A stretch of 64,000 nt of DNA from Persicaria tinctoria (taxonomy: Eukaryota > Streptophyta > Magnoliopsida > Caryophyllales > Polygonaceae), in NCBI GenBank assembly GCA_037127255.1, contig JBANSL010000003.1, positions 44,575,314-44,639,313 on the forward strand, in the 5' to 3' direction. The notes under the pieces were generated by a model that had not been told where the DNA came from, did no database searches, and saw nothing but the letters and a program-made list of their open reading frames with translations. Below, in pieces: positions 20,359 through 31,900 of the stretch; position 1 is the first letter of the stretch; every line of letters starts with the position of its first letter. Made by a program: the position numbers and the translations under genes.

Positions 20359-22015
20359 GCTTCCCCTTCTTTGCGCTTCCTCCCATCAGAGTTAATGAGG
20401 AGCAAGCAGAATCTCCTTCCTCGATCACCATCTTGCGCTTTCCTGACTCAGAGTTGGAGGTTGCACTTGGGGACTTCACATTGTCACCAGCTGCAGCAAT
20501 GGTAGTTGGGAGTGCAGTAGGCAGGAGGGACTCCTGTAGGCGCCCAGGAAGACTCAGATTAGGTAGCTTAAACTCCATAGAAGGAGGAATGTCCTTGAAG
20601 ATGACTTCATAATCTTCCTGAGTTAACCCAGGATCAGCAAGTCCCTCATCAACCAAGCATTCCTCCAGAAATTCTTCATCCTCCATCAACATATACTCAT
20701 CCTCGTCAGCAGCATCAAGATAGGTATCTGGTTGAGATTCTGCTTTCTTGATAGGAGAATCATCACTTGGGAGAACACCACAAGAGGGGAGTATGTTAGG
20801 CTTCACCACTGATATAGGGACAGGATCAAGGATCTCTACACCACCAGAAGCCACTGAGACATTCCCAGGGTTTATCACCACTCCATTGAAAGGGGTAGTT
20901 GCACCAGCAGCTGTAGTGACAGGAGCAGGGGTGGCAGAGGAGGAGTTGCCAGCAGAGCTGCCAGGTGATTTTGAAGTAGAGGAGTCAGATGATATAGTAA
21001 CATTCTTGCGAAAACTCTTCAGGAGCTCATCCTTGGAATGACCCAGCATAGGAGGGGTTCTCACCACAGGCTTCCTAGCAGCTACTCTAACCCACTCACC
21101 TTCCCCATGCTCCTGCACATTCTCCTCAGTCATCACCTGATTCATCACAGGAGGAGGCACCCCATTGAATGCATTCATGTTGCACACATTCCTGCCCGGG
21201 CACACTTCAAAAACATGGTCAGAAGCTCCACAGCTCCCACACCCCATAGGGAAATCCTCAAACCACATAGGGTAAGACTCCACCTCACCATGCTCATTCA
21301 CTACAAACACTTCCTTCCCAGCTATCTTGGTAACATCAACCGAAACACATACTCTAGGATATCTATAACGAGCCCCTTTTGCATTGAATGCAGAGACCTT
21401 AATGACAGAACCCAGATTATTAGCCCTCACAATATCTCTAAGGATATCCTCATGAACATACTTAGCAGGCAAACCAGGAAATCTAATCCACAAATCGAGC
21501 ATTGTAATAGATTCAACCCAAGGATCAAAATCTAGTCTCCAGGGTCGGAGAATGACCAGTTGACCCGAGACATGGAATGGGCGGTTATCCCAAACCCAGG
21601 CCCTATCCTCAGCAAGATCAAACCGTAACTCAAACCAATTGTTTGCAATTGGGATGAGTTGAAAACCACCAGTTAGAGATTTCCAAACATACCTCATTCG
21701 CTTCCTGACTTCTCTCGCTTCCATAGGCTCGCCGATGATAGTGGCAAAGATAGATGATTGATGAAGCATGGAGATATTTTCTTGGACCTTGCTTTGCAGC
21801 ACCATGAGTTTCTCCCTGTTCATCGCCGATCGCTTGAACTTCTTCTTTGCCTTGACATTTTGCTCAGTGTTGGCACCCTCCACGTGAAGTATCGTCTCAG
21901 CAGTGCTCACATAGCCTTTCGGCATAGCAGTATTCATTCGGCTTTGTGACTTTCTTGGGGCAGGATCATCTGCCACCATGGGACTTTTTCCTTTGTCAAT
22001 CGCACTCGAGGCCAT
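20351..22015 (-). CDS. LINE ORF1: DUF4283/zinc-knuckle RNA-binding protein (554 aa)
   Basis: This is the nucleic-acid-binding partner of ORF2 and coats element RNA. From MASSAIDKGKSPMVADD the frame has the DUF4283 core (EAREVRKRMRYVWKSLTGGF, NNWFELRFDLAEDRAWVWDN, DFDPWVESITMLDLWIRFPG) and then a CCHC-type knuckle, CGSCGASDHVFEVCP. The Ser/Thr/Pro-rich C-terminus ends in an acidic stretch and a basic tail. I chose this Met because it starts the soluble domain and sits before the conserved region. The same frame stays open upstream to the 5' end of the element, so an earlier start (for example at 22675) cannot be excluded. The stop overlaps the next frame by 8 nt. Confidence 0.9.
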   Translation of the reverse strand: MASSAIDKGKSPMVADDPAPRKSQSRMNTAMPKGYVSTAETILHVEGANTEQNVKAKKKFKRSAMNREKLMVLQSKVQENISMLHQSSIFATIIGEPMEAREVRKRMRYVWKSLTGGFQLIPIANNWFELRFDLAEDRAWVWDNRPFHVSGQLVILRPWRLDFDPWVESITMLDLWIRFPGLPAKYVHEDILRDIVRANNLGSVIKVSAFNAKGARYRYPRVCVSVDVTKIAGKEVFVVNEHGEVESYPMWFEDFPMGCGSCGASDHVFEVCPGRNVCNMNAFNGVPPPVMNQVMTEENVQEHGEGEWVRVAARKPVVRTPPMLGHSKDELLKSFRKNVTISSDSSTSKSPGSSAGNSSSATPAPVTTAAGATTPFNGVVINPGNVSVASGGVEILDPVPISVVKPNILPSCGVLPSDDSPIKKAESQPDTYLDAADEDEYMLMEDEEFLEECLVDEGLADPGLTQEDYEVIFKDIPPSMEFKLPNLSLPGRLQESLLPTALPTTIAAAGDNVKSPSATSNSESGKRKMVIEEGDSACSSLTLMGGSAKKGKHV

Positions 22016-22738
22016 CAACAAATAGACACAAAGAGTTTTGTTAGGAAGATTGTAATCAGAGTGATTTGTGAAGAAAAGAAAGAGAGGAGAGATGTGAAGA
22101 GCCCTCCATCCCACGAACCTGTATTTATAGTGGAACTTCAAGCGGAGCTTCATCTTGGATTTGAAGGCGATCGTACAAACCCCAATCCACACACAATCTT
22201 CACACGAGGACGCATCCTTGTTGCAGAGCCCCATCTCAATTTCAGAGTTTGCAGAGCGAAATCCACCAATCGTCGTCACCCATGAAACCCCCAAAATCCC
22301 CTCCGTACAAACAAATCGAGGCCAAGGAGGGGGGCGATTAGACAGGACCTGGTTAATCAACCCATTATCTACCAACCAGGAACAAGAAAGAGTACTCAGA
22401 CTCATCGGATTACAGATAAACCTCCGCATACACGAAATCTCCCGATCCATCATCGTACATACAGCCAATCGCAATTCGCCATCACAGGGCCAACTGAGGC
22501 ACCCGGTTGCGGAATTGAGATAGATAATAGGGTCATCATGGATTTCCCAGACTGGATTAGGTAGATCTGATTTCTTGGAGAGGGATTTGCCATAGATTAG
22601 GGCTTCAGAGGGAATAGGGTTTCTTCGGGTTGATTTCGCACTACAGGGAGACGAAAGGGATTTTTTCATGGCGCGTACAGGCGCGTACTCTTTGAGATGG
22701 GCGCTCTTTTTTTTTTTCACCCCCTGCATTATGCATTT

Positions 22739-23881
22739 GGCCCAATCTCGGTCATTGAAATTAATGAAGGGTTAGAATTAGTTTAATTTTTTTTTAAAGA
22801 AGAAATTTACAATTTTGGCTCCTTCCCCATTCAGAATCAATATCTACTGTATTTTGCTAACGAAGAGAAAAAAACTCTATTTTGAGAGTTAGATTAGAAC
22901 ACCACCACTCCACCAGGTCTCTACCAACGCCCCACCGGATCCGGCTCCGCCGGTGAAAGAACTCTCTCTTCGGAGGTCCGAAACCCCTCTTCAGAGGTCT
23001 AAAACTCCTCTTTGGAGGTAACCCGCTTCAAGGCTACAACTTCAGTAGTCTCCAGGTGCGTTTTGCCCCCTCGACCATCCATCACCCGAAAATCCCCGAT
23101 TGGGATCCCAAATCCCGCTAAGCGGACTCTAACCACCACCATCTCTCACCTCCGGTAGTCCGGTGTTCTCTTTGGAGAGATCGGAATAACCCCCTACGGG
23201 GCTTAGCCATCCACCGCCGCCTACATCCACCACCGCCACCACCAGTCAGTCAGTCACTACCAATTTCTCCCACCTCCGGTGTTCTTCTAGGAGCCACCGT
23301 GGTCACCCGCTCTCCTACCCTTCTTCCTCTTCCTTCCTACTCGGTTTATGCCTGCTCACGTTTTGCTATCTGCACCTCCCTGATGTTGAACAGGGTGAGA
23401 AAAATTCTTCAAATCCGAATTTCTTTTTTCAGTTGTCGAACGATTTCGATTTTCAATTTGGAGCTTTCGGCGTTTTTTGCTTCCATCCTTTGATTCAGTC
23501 TATCCATGTCCACTGTGTGAATCTGAACCCCTATTTTAATCATCCGCCATCTTCGCTCCGTGAAGGTGCTCGGATTCCGGCGTATAGCTCGTGAAGGTGC
23601 TCGGATTCTGAAATCAAGTTGATTCTTAAATCTAAACCCCTATTTTAATATTTATTCACCAGTAGATAAATTAATTGGATCAAAATTTGATTCTGAAATC
23701 AAGTAGTTACGGGTGAATAAAAATTATTTACCTTTCTTAAAAAGTATTTACCTTTTTTCAAAATGGGGAAGGAGCCAAAATTGTAAATGAAACTAATCCG
23801 GACCTTTCATTAATTTCAATGGATGAGATTGGGACAAATGCACAGTGCAGTTTCAATTGAAACTTTACCGGAGCCGGATCC
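22739..23881. mobile_element. Interior and right arm of the non-autonomous TIR element
   Basis: Between the arms (22836-23756) lies sequence richer in G+C than the neighbourhood, with repeated words such as cttcggaggtcc/cttcagaggtct/ctttggaggt (22970-23020) and cgtgaaggtgctcggattc (23560 and 23590). It resembles plant 5' exon or UTR sequence and could be captured host DNA, as in Pack-MULEs. I cannot name a donor gene. No transposase is present. Confidence 0.5.
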
Positions 23882-23888
23882 TTAAATA

Positions 23889-24085
23889 ACACCCGAAAAA
23901 AAAAAACATTCTTACGTCTGCTTTTACAAACAATAATTTTAATATTTTTATTAATTTTTCAACCTTGGCTAGATTCGCTATTTGTAATATCGATTTATCC
24001 AGTTTTAACTAATTTTCAAAATAGTTTATCCCACTACTTTTCTTATTTTTTATTAATGCAAAAAAAAAAAAACAATCATTAGCTG
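23889..24085. other. AT-rich spacer
   Basis: Contains two A runs (near 23900 and 24060) and no coding signal. The second A run could be an old poly-A or a LINE target site. Confidence 0.35.
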
Positions 24086-25917
24086 TCTTTTAGCCTTGCG
24101 TACATCACAAAATGGAGGGCTAATACCCTATCCCAGCAAGGTCGTGCTACACTAATAAATTCTAACCTCTCGGCTAAGCCTCTTCATGTAATGCAGAATT
24201 TCATGCTTCCTGTCTCGATGCATAAAGAATTTGACCAGATAAACCGCTCCTTCTTCTGGAATAAGGACCTCCAATACCGCCCGTTAATTAGCTGGGACAG
24301 GATATGTAAACCAAAACAGTTTGGGGGGCTAGGTATTCGTAAAACAGGAAATATGAATGCTGCTCTACAGATGAAACTTTTGTGGAAGATCCTAGCTGAA
24401 CCTAGCAATGTGTGGGTTACCCTGATTAGACATAAATATCTACGTAACACAAGTATTTTTGAGTACAGAAAAACAGGTTCGTGCTCGTGGCAATGGGCCA
24501 AGCTTTCGGAACTGATAGACAAATTTAAAACAGGCTTGATTTGGTCAGTTGGTAATGGACACTCAATAAAATTCTGGACCGATAATTGGATCTCTTCCTC
24601 ACCCCTCCTGGCTAGGGAGAGCTGTCCTATAGATTACGATCAGGAGGAAATGGTTAGTGACTATATTTTGGGGGGTCAGTGGTGGGCTGAAAAACTTGCT
24701 CGGGCCCTCCCAGACAATCTCGTACAAGAGATACTAGACATTCCACTCCCCGCTTCAGAACTACAAGATCGCTTGTACTGGTGGCCGGATAGGGAAGGAT
24801 GGTTTTCTACGGCCAGTGCATATAAACTTATTACATCTCAAGAATCGGAAAACCCGGACAATAATCACTGGATTTGGAAGATCGACTCACCGCCGAAAGT
24901 CAAGAACTTCCTTTGGAAATTAGCTCAGAATGGTCTCCCGACAGCTTCTAGGCTGTCCTGCAGGGGTTCGGCGGTTCCTTCCACATGTTCTCTATGTAGC
25001 TTGGCGGTTGAAGATGATGTTCATTTGTTCTTAGAGTGTCCCTTCATCACTTCAATTCACCAGCTGACGAGCCAAGATCAAACAGTGGTTGCTGGCTTGA
25101 TTGCTCATTCCCGGGACATTAGGCCCATTCTATCTGCCTTAGGGAAAAGGCTACAATCCACCGCTTTAACAAGGCTAGCTTTCTCCTGGTGGTCAACATG
25201 GTATATTAGGAACCAATTTCTGTTCCAGCAGACGCCTATTCCACATAAAGATAAAGTGATACAAATGATAAAAACTCATATAGACAACTGGAGTAGAACG
25301 TCTGTGCGCGAAATGGAATTTGACGAAGAACTTCGGCCGCTTCGGAAGCACTCGGTAAAACAATGTGCGAAGCAACGTTCGGTTCATTGGCGAAAGCCGC
25401 CAAGGGGCACGCACAAACTAAATTTTGATGGTTCGGCACTCTCTAATGGAGATAGTTCAGCAGGCGCAATTATTTAGGGATTGGGAGGGACGACCTGTAT
25501 CCTTTATACATCGTCCGCTTGGAAAACAGAGTCCACTTAAAGCGGAGGCTTTAGCTCTACAACTAGGGGCTCAAAAAGTTCGGCAATTGAATATTCAGAA
25601 GATCCAAATTGAAGGTGACTGTAAGATTATTATCGATCATTTAAAGGGGTTATCTACATGTCCTTGGGAAATCGAACTAATCCTTTCAGATACACAAGCG
25701 CTGCTATCGATGGTGAGAGAAGTAACTTTCTTTCACATTCCTCGCATGGGCAATAGAGTGGCTGATAAGTTGGCACACCTTAGCTACTCTGCCCGAGGTG
25801 TCGATATTCAAAATAATTCTGGTCTTCTCGACCTCATCCATAAGGATGCTGCCGGGTAGGGATACCCCACCCGAACTTTTTCCCAATCAAAAAAAAAATA
25901 AAAAAATAAAAAAAAAT
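24086..25917 (+). pseudogene. 5'-truncated L1-type LINE, 3' half of ORF2
   Basis: It begins inside the domain after the RT with ITKWRANTLSQQGRATLINS, goes on to INRSFFWNKDLQYRPLISWD, then zf-RVT (LPTASRLSCRG, CSLCSLAVEDDVHLFLEC), and reaches RNase H (KLNFDGSALSNGDSSAG). A TAG near 25475 with a frame change splits RNase H. The rest, with AEALALQLGAQKVRQLNIQK, EGDCKIIIDHLK and NRVADKLAHLS, continues to 25859. The end LLDLIHKDAAG matches LLDLIRKDAIG of the full-length LINE at 15532-22723, so both belong to one family. A poly-A with interruptions (25886-25917) ends the copy. Confidence 0.9.
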
Positions 25918-26155
25918 AGCCCGAGTATAGCTATGTACCATTTGCATAATGTGTCTTTTACTGTTCTAGTAATCTATAGGGACTAGGGAGTATATAAAAA
26001 GAGAGACATAGCTTAGGAAAAAAAACTTTTTTTCCTTTTTTGTCCCCATATTTTGTTCTTATGTTTTGTCCTTTATTTTCCCCCTTTTTTTGCCCCTACA
26101 TTTTTCACAAATTACTAATATCATTATCACCCTTATAAGAAATGTTTCGGATTAT
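25918..26155. other. Non-coding spacer between LINE copies
   Basis: T-rich sequence with no recognised feature. Confidence 0.4.
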
Positions 26156-28373
26156 TTAACAAACAAATTTGGTTTTGATTCCAGATTGATTGATTGGGTT
26201 ATAACTTGTCTAACTAAAACCAACTTCTTTTAGTTAATAATTTACCGGTCCGTACATTTCATACTTATAGGGGAATTCGACAAGGAGATCCTCTTGCACC
26301 ATATATTTTTGTTTTGGTTATGGAACTATTAGGGAGAATGTTGCAACAGGAGTCATTGGAATGTGACCCTTTGGTTAGAATCAAACTTACAAATAACAGT
26401 GATCCTATTTCATTTCTCTCCTTTGCAGATGACACTCTAATCTTTGGATGTGCTGATGAGTTAAGTCTTCATACGATTTGAAATCTTTTGAATACTTTCT
26501 CTAATATGTCTGGATTAACTATTAATTATAATAAAAGTTCTTTACAAGTTTCCAAAAATATTCCTTTTAGTAAAATCCAATCCCTTGCTCAACAGCTAAA
26601 TATTCCAGTTACTAAATCAATGGAAAAATACATAAAGGTTTGTAATGTCTTGTTTGATGAAGCAATATATAGTCTTAAAAAGCAGCTGCCAAAGTGGAAA
26701 TCTAATACTCTCTCTCAAGCTGATAGATCGGTACTAATTTAGGCAAACCCAAATTCTAAAACAAATTATTCAATGCAAACTTTTCTTCTTCCAAAGGGAA
26801 TTCTACAAAAAATTGATTAGATCAACAAAAAATTATTTTGGAATAAAATTCAATTTGATAACTATCATCCTCTAATCAGTTGAGAACATCTGTTTACTTC
26901 TAAAAAGGATGGTGGGTTAGGTTTTAAATCAGCTGAGCAAATTAATATTGGCATGCAAATGAAACTTCTTTGGAGAATTATGACTAATCTTGATAATATT
27001 TTGTCTAAGGTAATTACGGATAAATATCTCTCGACAGATTTTCTAATGGAAAGAGGAAGATTCAAAACTTCTTGGTAATTTGGAAGGCTTCTTAATGTTA
27101 GAGATTTATTCTCTAAAGGTTTGCTCTGACTAGTTGGTAATGGAAAACCATAAATGTATAGTCTAACATTTGGGTAAATGCGAAATATCTTTAGAGCTTT
27201 CGGAATGATCGTGATCCTAATTTAAGAGTTTGTGATTTATTCACGAATACCAACTCCTGGGATATTGTGAAGTTAAATAGTATTTTTCCCGCTCATATTG
27301 TTCAGCTAATTATTAATATCCATATTCAAGTAACTGATATTCCAAACAAGTTAATTTGGATTTATAGAAATAATGGAAAATTCTCTGTCAAATCCACATC
27401 CTCTCTTTGAAATACAAGGAACACAAAGAAAATCCCAGATGACTGGATATGAAAACTTAATATCCCTCCGAATATTAAAAAATTTATTTGAAAAATTATT
27501 TTAGATATCTTGCCAACTACTGCTTTTTGTAATTCTGATATAGAAGATACAAATCATTTATTGTTTAACCGTGAGATTACAAGATCCCTTATTCAAAATC
27601 TGGGGGTTAAGTTGAAAAAATGTTTTATTATTCCAAATTTAACAAGGTGATGTCCAAAAGAATATTCTAAAGACTATGGCTCTTAATCTAGATTTTACAG
27701 ACTTGTGTTATTTATGTCATTCAATTTGGGAGCTTGGAAATAGAACTATTTTTCGCAATACTTCTAATACGAGTATTATCGATCTATGCTTTAACTCAAG
27801 CTCTGGAGGAAAGGGCAGGTAAAAACGAAATTAACTAAACGAGTTAGGCCTCCTGATAAATTGATGTAGAAATGCCCTCCGATAAATGTAATTAAGATAA
27901 ATGTAGATGCTTCGGTGAAAATTGATACTCGACCACAAGTTGGTTGTATTGTGAAGAATACTAAAGGTCAAGTTATTCGGATACATAAATGTAATGCTAG
28001 GAGGGGTTCGGTCGCTTTTGCTGTATATATAGGTATAAGAATGAGAGTAGAGATGAGGATTCGAAGAGTTATAATTGAAAGTGATTGTGCTATCATCATC
28101 GAGGGAATCAATCATGCGAATAACATACCATGGGAGGTCGCTCAAATAATGCGAGAGATCCAGTCATTAAAAAGAGATTTTGAGAGCGTCATATTTCAAC
28201 ATTGCTATAGAGAGGTCAATGGTGCAGCTGACTTTATTGCTAAATCTAAGTTAAATTGTAATTTTATTTTGAGTACATGTTGTGCTGAGTTCCAAAACAT
28301 CATCTTGCGAGATGATCATGTATGTCGGTATTACATCCAATTTATTGCTTACCGTAAAAAAAAGTTTATTTAA
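26156..28373 (+). pseudogene. Heavily decayed LINE ORF2 (RT, zf-RVT, RNase H)
   Basis: Scattered frames recover LINE landmarks in order: RQGDPLAPYIFVL with LLGRML (about 26280), SFLSFADDTLIFGCADE (26415, RT catalytic FADD), MSGLTINYNKSSLQVS, KQLPKWKSNTLSQADRSVLI (26680), NIGMQMKLLWRIM (26945), and RNase H from 27870 with INVDAS, VIIESDCAIIIEGI and REVNGAADFIAKS. More than ten stops and several frameshifts separate them. It is far more decayed than the two copies to its left and belongs to a different LINE lineage. No poly-A is obvious, so the 3' end is approximate. Confidence 0.85.
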
Positions 28374-29416
28374 CAAACTTACACATGTCAACATGGACAA
28401 TTACCCTTCAACCAATATTCTTGGGCCAAATGACCAACCACACTACATACTCATAAAGTTTCATTTCTTTATTTTTTTTGGGATCAAATTCCTTTATTTG
28501 TTTTTGTCAAAGTTATATATGTGAATAAGTTGTAAAGACTTAGAATTTTGGAATTCATTAAAAATATTTTGATTAAATTATCGACACTAATTAATTAATT
28601 TGAAACCTTATTACCAAATTTATAAACAAATTTTAGTAAGTTTCTTAAACGTATTGAATATTAGCAGGTTGAATTCTAATTTTAGTAAGTTCCTTTATTT
28701 GTGGTGATTTTAGCTTAGGTAGAATATTAGCAGGTTGAATTCTAATTTAATGGGAAAGAAATTTTGTAATCTAAAAAATAGCGGAATAATTATGTAATTT
28801 TCCCTAACATAAAAGCTAACCCTACTTCCCGGGTAAATAACCTCCTCTTCCACCTCCATCCCTTGTCTCTTGTTTTTCAGATGGAGCCGCCCCATCCCTA
28901 CAATCCTACTTCACGTACTATTCACCCTCCTCCTTCCTGAACACACTCACTATGCCTTTTGCTACTACCATCTTGAGTGATTCTTATGACTCGATTGAGA
29001 ACATGGTTGTATTGTTATAAAACTTTATTATTCTGTCAATACCTATTACTTGACTTGTAGTTACGTGTAGTTACTTTTGTCTTCATATCTTTGTTGACAT
29101 GTATATTTATATTGATATGTGTTGATGCTTAATCATCATTATCTCAGATTCACATGCATTATTATTTTTTACGTTTCCGTATGTTCTTGTTATGTCGTCA
29201 TAAGATCGCCTTGAGATTTTAGATATTTGTGTATTACCACGTTAATTATTAGACTTTATTTCCATATATCCATGCTTGTCATGTTTTAATAGTGTCGTGT
29301 AGGATTTATGGGTTTGAGAATATGACTTGTGTGATTACATGCCCTGTTTGTACTATTGTCTGATCACTCTTATCATAGATTGTGGTGGCCTTGCTATATA
29401 TGTTCTTCTTGTGCGA
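28374..29416. other. No recognisable gene
   Basis: AT-rich sequence with a short local duplication of ttagcaggttgaattctaat (near 28660 and 28725). No protein similarity on either strand. Confidence 0.4.
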
Positions 29417-29424
29417 CCCATGAT

Positions 29425-30120
29425 CTATGTTGCACGGACACGCCGCCGATCACCGTTTTCTGTGTCGGACACGGGACGACACGGCGACACGGCGCGAAAC
29501 GGCTTCCACACGGTGGATCGGTGTCGGACACGGTCAACGTGTCGGAGACCAGGAAGAAACGGGCACGGACTGCTGGATTTGCCTCCGACATGTCTCCGGT
29601 ACACCGCCTCTTCAATTGTCGGCACAGTAGGAGGGAAGAACGGAGACGAGAGTATCATAGGAGGGCAGAAGACGAAGATAGGAGGAAGAGAACGAGTTGC
29701 AGTCTCGCAGACTGACGGCTGTGTGCAAAGAAGAAGATGGGGAAGGAGGGTTTCCTACTTTCCTAACTAGGCCGGCCCAATTCAAATAAAACCCATTAGT
29801 TTGGTCTAATTATTTAAACAATCCAAAACCCATTAAAAATCATCACTTTTCTTATAAACTCTCATATAATCAAATTAATATCTATATATTAAACTTATTT
29901 AAGAAAAATACCCTACTATATCTGTCATCTAATTCAATTTATTTATTATCTATATTCAATTTATTGATATATCTATTAGTTGTATTTAGACCTTTAAAAC
30001 CATATATTATTTATGTTGCCGTGTCCTTACGTATCGTATCCTATAATTTTTGAAATGCCGTTTTCCCGTGTCCGTATCGTGTCGTGTCCCCGTGTCCGTG
30101 TCCGTGTCCATGCAACATAG
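29425..30120. mobile_element. Non-autonomous hAT-type element (696 bp)
   Basis: The ends are inverted: CTATGTTGCA at 29425-29434 and TGCAACATAG at 30111-30120, each followed inward by cggacacg-type words. The 8 bp flanks are cccatgat (29417-29424) and cccatgca (30121-30128), a six-of-eight match fitting an aged hAT target duplication. Subterminal DNA is crowded with gacacgg/cgtgtcc words. The GC-rich left part (29440-29750) and AT-rich right part hold no transposase. Confidence 0.8.
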
Positions 30121-30229
30121 CCCATGCAGGGACGGAAGGAGGGGTGGGCTGGGCTTTGCTGCAGCCCACCCCGTTTTTTCAATTTTGGATATATAGTATA
30201 ATTATGGTGAATAGACATTAAATTCTCCT

Positions 30230-30312
30230 AGGCCCGTTGGTATAAGCCGTTTGCTTTCAATTGTAGCTACCACTAGACCCAAGTTCGAGTCTCTCTCCCA
30301 CACCAACTTCTT
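30230..30312 (+). repeat. Possible tRNA-derived SINE head
   Basis: ggcccgttggtataagccg resembles the RNA polymerase III box A of tRNA-related SINEs, and agttcgagtctc about 50 bp later resembles box B. The pyrimidine-rich sequence after it holds the 219 bp duplication, so the SINE tail is not defined. Confidence 0.4.
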
Positions 30313-30315
30313 TCT

Positions 30316-30754
30316 TTTGCCTTGATTCTCTCTCCCACAGGGCACAACAACTTCTTTTGCCTTTATTATTTTCCCACGCAGCTTCTTTTACATTTATTTT
30401 CTTTTCCCTTGATTATTTTTATACATATGCCCATCTTTATTCTATCTATTTTCTACTTTATTTTGCATTTAATTAAACTTTCTTTTTTATTATTTTGCAT
30501 TTAATTAAACTTTCTTTTTTAATAAAATTAATCTTTTGCCTTGATTCTCTCTCCCACAGGGCACAACAACTTCTTTTGCCTTTATTATTTTCCCACGCAG
30601 CTTCTTTTACATTTATTTTCTTTTCCCTTGATTATTTTTATACATATGCCCATCTTTATTCTATCTATTTTCTACTTTATTTTGCATTTAATTAAACTTT
30701 CTTTTTTATTATTTTGCATTTAATTAAACTTTCTTTTTTAATAAAATTAATCTT
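30316..30754. repeat. 219 bp tandem duplication
   Basis: 30321-30534 and 30540-30753 are near identical (period 219). Each copy runs from cttgattctctctcccacag to aataaaattaatctt. Inside each unit the 29 bp word starting attttgcatttaattaaac is itself doubled. The near identity of the two copies suggests a recent duplication or an assembly duplication. Confidence 0.92.
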
Positions 30755-30755
30755 G

Positions 30756-31674
30756 TACCTATTTTGTACTTAAATTTAGCAAACTTTATATATTTGACCT
30801 TGGTAACATCGATATTTTGTTTTTTTTTTTAAATATAATAATTGTGTTTATTATCCAATGTAAATTCAGCCCACTCAAAATTTTATTCCTGGTTCCGTGC
30901 CTGAGCCCATGATCTTATGATTATCTAAATTGTTGAATGTTATTGATCCAGTTGTCAAGATGTGTCTCGACGACCCTGTATCGTGTTTTACAAGACTAGT
31001 AACATGCCTATATATGTATACCACACATAATTATCTATTCTCATTACATCAAGCCTTTAATGCTAATTATATTCTAATAGCTTTGCAACCAGCCCGATTG
31101 CACACCTGCCACTATAGTTTAAATTGTACACGCTTGTTCACACGTACACTGTTGTGTGCTTAAAATTTGTTGTTGATTCATGCTTGCCAATACGTATGCA
31201 TGTTTACGAGGCACTTGTTCATTGGTGGTTCAATGCCCAATTGCATGAAGCACACCCTCACATGTGTTATTTGCTAGTATCTCAGATAATCATGTGTTCT
31301 TGTGATTAGAATGGCAATGTGCTCGTATTATATCTTATGTCGTGTTATTATTCATTTTACCCTTTTAGTGGCATATATATGGGATCCCATAGTCCCTATG
31401 TTCCTAAACTATTGCGTTATTTATTATAATGGCTAGACTAGTTGACTCCCTACATTTGACCATATAGTACGTTGTTATATGTGTATATCACATACTGTAT
31501 ATATTTCTATACGCATGCCTTTCTTGCGCTATTAGTATCATGCAGGACTTATTAAATTGTGACCTGTGCGATTTAGGTTCTATCTACATTATTAGTGATG
31601 ATCGTCTTGTCACCCTCCTCTAAGTTCTTGTCCTCTGATTGTCTAACCTTGTTAAGTATGACCGATGATTATTA
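30756..31674. other. No recognisable gene
   Basis: AT-rich, short frames only. Nothing assigned. Confidence 0.4.
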
Positions 31675-31898
31675 CTACCTCCGTTCGAAAAAACTTGACA
31701 CTTTACTATTCATGCACGCTTTTTTAGGAGATAAAAACTATATAAAATATCTATTTTTTTTACAACTTCGTAGTTATTATTAATAAGTACAAACTTGTTA
31801 AAAAAAATTTATAAAAAAATGAATATTTTATATAGTTTTTATCGTTCTAAAAAAACGTGCATGGATAGTAAACGACAAGTTTTGCCGAACGGAGGGAG
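31675..31898. mobile_element. Stowaway-type MITE (Tc1/mariner)
   Basis: The left end CTACCTCCGTTCG and right end CGAACGGAGGGAG are inverted and bounded by TA on both sides (31673-31674 and 31899-31900), as for Stowaway elements. The whole 224 bp folds on itself: catgcacgcttttttagga and ataaaaactatataaaatat on the left pair with the corresponding right-hand sequence near 31820-31865. It lies downstream of the WRKY gene's last visible exon. Confidence 0.9.
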
Positions 31899-31900
31899 TA

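Larger units (their letters stand above)
15532..22723 (-). mobile_element. Full-length L1-type LINE with 15 bp target duplications
   Basis: The element runs right to left. Its 3' poly-A is the T run at 15532-15548 and its 5' end is at 22723. The 15 bp word ctgcattatgcattt flanks it at 15517-15531 and 22724-22738, a typical LINE target duplication with no mismatch. ORF1 (20351-22015) and ORF2 (15578-19699) are both uninterrupted. A perfect duplication, an uninterrupted poly-A and two open frames point to a fairly recent insertion. It landed inside the left arm of the TIR element at 15494-23881. Confidence 0.95.
15494..23881. mobile_element. TIR DNA element interrupted by a LINE
   Basis: The left part (15494-15531 joined to 22739-22835 once the LINE is removed) is an inverted copy of 23757-23881. 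Shared words in order are ccggctccggta, attgaaactgca, gcattt, cccaatctc, cattgaaattaatga and acaattttggctccttcccc. The arms are about 130 bp. The outer flanks share ttaaata (15487-15493 and 23882-23888), a likely target duplication of 7-9 bp, which with the long arms suggests a Mutator-like element. Excluding the LINE it is about 1.2 kb and has no transposase, so it is non-autonomous. Confidence 0.78.

Noticed and set aside
29327..29770. Overlapping Arg-rich frames on both strands
   Set aside because: They lie in the word-repeat end of the hAT element and resemble no protein.
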